Positions 61,241 to 64,000 of a stretch of DNA of 64,000 nucleotides are shown in pieces. The first letter of the stretch is position 1, and the number at the start of each line of letters is the position of its first letter. The stretch is from Dama dama (taxonomy: Eukaryota > Chordata > Mammalia > Artiodactyla > Cervidae). The translations under genes and the position numbers were made by a program. The stretch spans positions 62,001 to 126,000 of the forward strand of contig NC_083714.1 of assembly GCF_033118175.1 (NCBI RefSeq), written 5' to 3'. Below the pieces are notes generated by a model. The model was not told where the DNA came from. It searched no databases and saw only the letters and a program-made list of their open reading frames with translations.

Positions 61241-64000
61241 TGAAGAGCCTGAAAAGGTGTGATAAATGTGAAGAGCTTCAAAAGGTGTCAAAAATATGAG
61301 GAGCATGAAACGCTATGAAATATAGGTGGATCATGAAGCGGTGTTGAAAAACATGAAGAGCCTGAAAAGGTGTGATAAATGTGAAGAGCTTCAAAAGGTG
61401 TCAAAAATATGAGGAGCATAAAACGGTCTGAAAAATAGGAGGAGCATGAAACGGTGATCAAAATCATGAAGAATCTGAAAACGTGTGAAAAATATGAACA
61501 GCTTCAAACGGTCTGAAAAATAGGAGGAGCATGAAGTGGTGTTGAAAAACATGAAGAGCCTGAAAACGTGTGAAAAATATGAAGGGCTTCAAAAGGTTTG
61601 AAAAATATGAAAAGCTTCAAAAGGTGTCAAAAAGGAGATCTGCATGAAACGGTCTGAAAAATAGGAGGAGCATGAAGTGGTGTTGAAAAAAATAAATAGC
61701 CTGAAAAGGTGTGAAAAATATGAAGAGCTTCAAAAGGTGTCAAAAATATGAGGAGCATGAAACGGTTTGAAAAATAGGACGAGCATGAAGCGATGTTCAA
61801 AAACATGAAGAGCCTGAAAAGGTGTGAAAATTATGAAGAGCTTCAAAATATGTCAAAAATATGACGAGCATGAAACCCTGTTAAAAATAGGAGGAGGATG
61901 AAGCGGTGTTCAAAAACATGAAGAGCCTGAAATGGTGTGCAAAATATGAAGAGCTTCAAAAGGTGTGAAATACATGAGGAGCATGAAACGGTGTTCAAAA
62001 ACATGCAGAGACTGAAAAGGTGTGAAAAATATGAAGAGCTTCAAAAAGTGTCAAAAATTAGATTAGCATGAAAGGGTCTGAAAAATAGGAGGAGCCTGAA
62101 GTGGTGTTGAAAAACATGAAGAACCTGAAAATGTGTGAAAAATATGAAGAGCTTCAAAAATATGAAAATTATGAAGAGCTTCAAAAGGTGTAAAAAATAT
62201 GAAGAGCTTCAAAAGATGTCAAAAATGAGATGAGCATGAAATGGTCTGAAAAAAAGGAGCATGAAATGGTGTTGAAAATCATGAAGAGCCTGAAAAGGTG
62301 TGAAAAATATGCAGAGCTTCTAAGGGTGTCAAAAATATGAGGAGCATGACACGGTCTGAAAAATAGGAGGAGCATGAAGTGGTGTTGAAAAACATGAAGA
62401 GCCTGAAAGGTGTGAAAAACATGAAGAGCATCAAAAGGTGTCAAAAATATGAGGAGCATGAAACCTTCTGAAAAATAGGAGGATCATGAATTGGTGTTGA
62501 AAAACACGAAGAGCCTGAAAAGGTGTGAAAAATATGAAGAGCTTCAAAAAGTGTCAAATTATGAGGAGCATGAAACTGTCTGAAAAATGGGAGAAGCATG
62601 AAGTGGTGTGGAAAAACATGAAGAGCCTGAAAAGGTGTGAAAAATATGAAGAGCTTCAAAAGATGTGAAATACATGAGGAGCATGAAACTCTCTGAAAAA
62701 TAGGAGGAGCATGAAGTGGTGTTCAAAAACATGAAGAGTCTTAAAAGGTGTGCAAAATATGAAGAGCTTCAATAGGTGTGAATAATATGAGGAGCAGGAT
62801 ACGGTCTGAAAAATAGGAGGAGCATGAAGGGGTGTTCAAAAACATGAAGAGCCTGAAAAATTGTGAAAAATATGAAAAGCTTGAAAAGGTGTCAAAAATG
62901 AGATGAGCATGAAACGGTGTGAAAAATAGGAGGAGCATGAAGTGGTGTTGAAAAAAAAGAAGAGACTGAAAAGGTGTGAAAAATATGAAGAGCATCAAAA
63001 GGTGTCAAAAATATGAGGAGCATGAAACGGTCTCAAAAATAGGAGGAGCATGAAGCGGTTTTCAAAAACATGAAGAGCCTGAAAAGTTGTGAAAAATATG
63101 AAAGGCTTCAAAAGGTGTCAAAAATGAGATGAGCATGAAACAGTTTGAAAAATAGCAGGACCATGAAGTGGTGTTGAAAAAAAAGAAGAGACTGAAAAGG
63201 TGTGAAAAATATGAGGATCATGAAAATGTGTCAAAAATATGAGGAGCATGAAAAGGTCTGCAAAAAGGAGGAGCATGAAGTGGTGTTGAAAAACTTGAAG
63301 AGCCTGAAAAGGTGTGAAAAATATGAAAAGCTTCAAATTCTGTCAAAAATATGAGGAGTATGAAACAGTCTGAAAAATAGGAGGCGCATGAAGCGGTGTT
63401 CAAAAACATGACGAGCCTGAATAGGTGTGAAAAACATGAAGAGCTTCAAAAGGTGTCAAAAATATGAGGAGAATGAAACGTTCTGAAAAATAGGAGGAGC
63501 ATGAAGCTGTGTTGAAAACATGAAGAGCCTGAAAACGTGTGAAAAAAAAGAAGAGCTTCTAAAGGTGTCATAAATATGAGGAGCATGAAACGGTCTGAAA
63601 AATAGGAGCAGAATGAGGTGTTGTTGAAAAACTTGAAGAGCCTGAAAAGGTGTGAAAAATATGAGGAGCTTTAAAAGGTGTCAAAAATATGAGGATCATG
63701 AAACGGTCTGAAAAATAGGAGAAGCATGAAATGGTGATCAAAAACATGAAGCGCCTGAAAAGGTGTGAAAAATATGAAGAGCTTCAAAAGGCGTGAAATA
63801 CATGAGGAGCATGTAACGGGCTGAAAAATAGGAGAACCATGAAGTGGTGTGCAAAAACATGAAGAGCCTGAAAAGGTGTGAAAAATAGGAAAGGATTCAA
63901 AAGGTGTGAAATACATGAGGCGCATGAAACTGTCTGAAAATTAGGAGGAGCAAGAAGCAGTGTTCAAAAACATGAAGAGCCTGAAAAGGTGTGAAAAATA
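61240..64000 (+). repeat. Zone 6 large tandem duplication, copy 2 (runs off the window)
   Basis: GTGTGATAAATGTGAAG returns at 61257, offset 3,125 bp, and the offset holds to about 62300 (GATGTC at 62215 against 59090). It then becomes 3,462 bp, as seen for units at 59656/63118, 59756/63218 and 60209/63671. The difference of 337 bp is three units, located at about 62.35-62.89 kb in this copy. Sequence similarity to copy 1 is very high by eye. The copy is cut by the window end. Confidence 0.9.

Larger units (their letters stand above)
1..64000 (+). repeat. Satellite array, 113-bp tandem unit made of four 28-bp subunits
   Basis: The whole window is a head-to-tail array of a 113-bp unit, always in the same orientation, and it continues off both ends. 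Each unit reads A (ACATGAAGAGCCTG then AAAAGGTGTG), B (ATATGAAGAGCTTC then AAAAGGTGTC), C (ATATGAGGAGCATG then AAACGGTCTG) and D (ATAGGAGGAGCATG then AAGCGGTGTTC), each preceded by an A-run. Recurrent landmarks fall 113 bp apart, for example 9890/10003/10116 and 12115/12228/12341. I found no inversion, no unique DNA, no transposon ends, and no tRNA or rRNA. The hand-derived consensus has 49 A, 32 G, 20 T and 12 C. The + direction is simply the purine-rich strand. Such arrays are typical of eukaryotic heterochromatin. The family and host are not recognised. Confidence 0.97.

Noticed and set aside
1..64000. CRISPR array, because of 28-bp direct repeats
   Set aside because: The 28-bp copies are directly adjacent and diverged, with no unique spacers, no leader and no cas genes.
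1..64000. Centromere-protein-B box or telomere repeat within the unit
   Set aside because: CGGT in C and D is the only vaguely similar core. The flanking bases do not match the CENP-B box pattern, and no short telomere-type repeat is present. Centromeric identity is left open.
1..64000. Long repetitive protein-coding exon on the + strand
   Set aside because: TGA and TAG occur in the + strand several times per unit in all three frames, and 113 is not a multiple of three, so no + frame stays open for more than a short stretch.

Overview
The window is one uninterrupted tandem-repeat (satellite) array. I found no gene, RNA gene, transposon or unique sequence in it. The basic unit is 113 bp (about 566 units if uniform across 64 kb), and each unit is itself four diverged copies of a 28-bp sequence (28+28+28+29). 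In the orientation given, subunit A has core ACATGAAGAGCCTG, B has ATATGAAGAGCTTC, C has ATATGAGGAGCATG and D has ATAGGAGGAGCATG. Each opens with an A5 run and ends in a GGTGTG-like block. A consensus counted by hand has 49 A, 32 G, 20 T and 12 C, so it is about 39% GC and about 72% purine on the + strand.

A long, gene-free, hierarchically organised array of this kind points to eukaryotic heterochromatin (centromeric, pericentromeric, subtelomeric or a B/sex-chromosome block). I do not recognise the satellite family and cannot name the organism. The sequence looks like a long-read assembly, because short reads would not resolve it.

Layout. 1-6.4 kb: diverged 113-bp units with a few segmental duplications. 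6.4-14.2 kb: overlapping multi-unit blocks recurring at about 3.0, 2.3 and 2.2 kb. 14.25-22.5 kb: a higher-order repeat (HOR) with two long copies and one truncated copy. 22.5-43.7 kb: mostly diverged units with local duplications of about 0.2-3.1 kb. 43.7-58.4 kb: the youngest-looking domain, a HOR recurring seven times at 1,382-2,906 bp and containing a 170-bp (six-subunit) module with variable copy number. 58.1-64 kb: a roughly 3.1-3.5 kb tandem duplication that carries the edge of the preceding HOR and runs off the window.

All the open frames of 60-187 codons lie on the minus strand and are by-products of the repeat. Minus-strand stops occur only at three recurrent TGA positions per unit, and 113 is not a multiple of 3, so the same DNA is read in all three frames in turn. 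None should be annotated as a protein. The window is informative as a nested record of satellite evolution (28 bp to 113 bp to 170 bp or multi-kb), not as a gene system.
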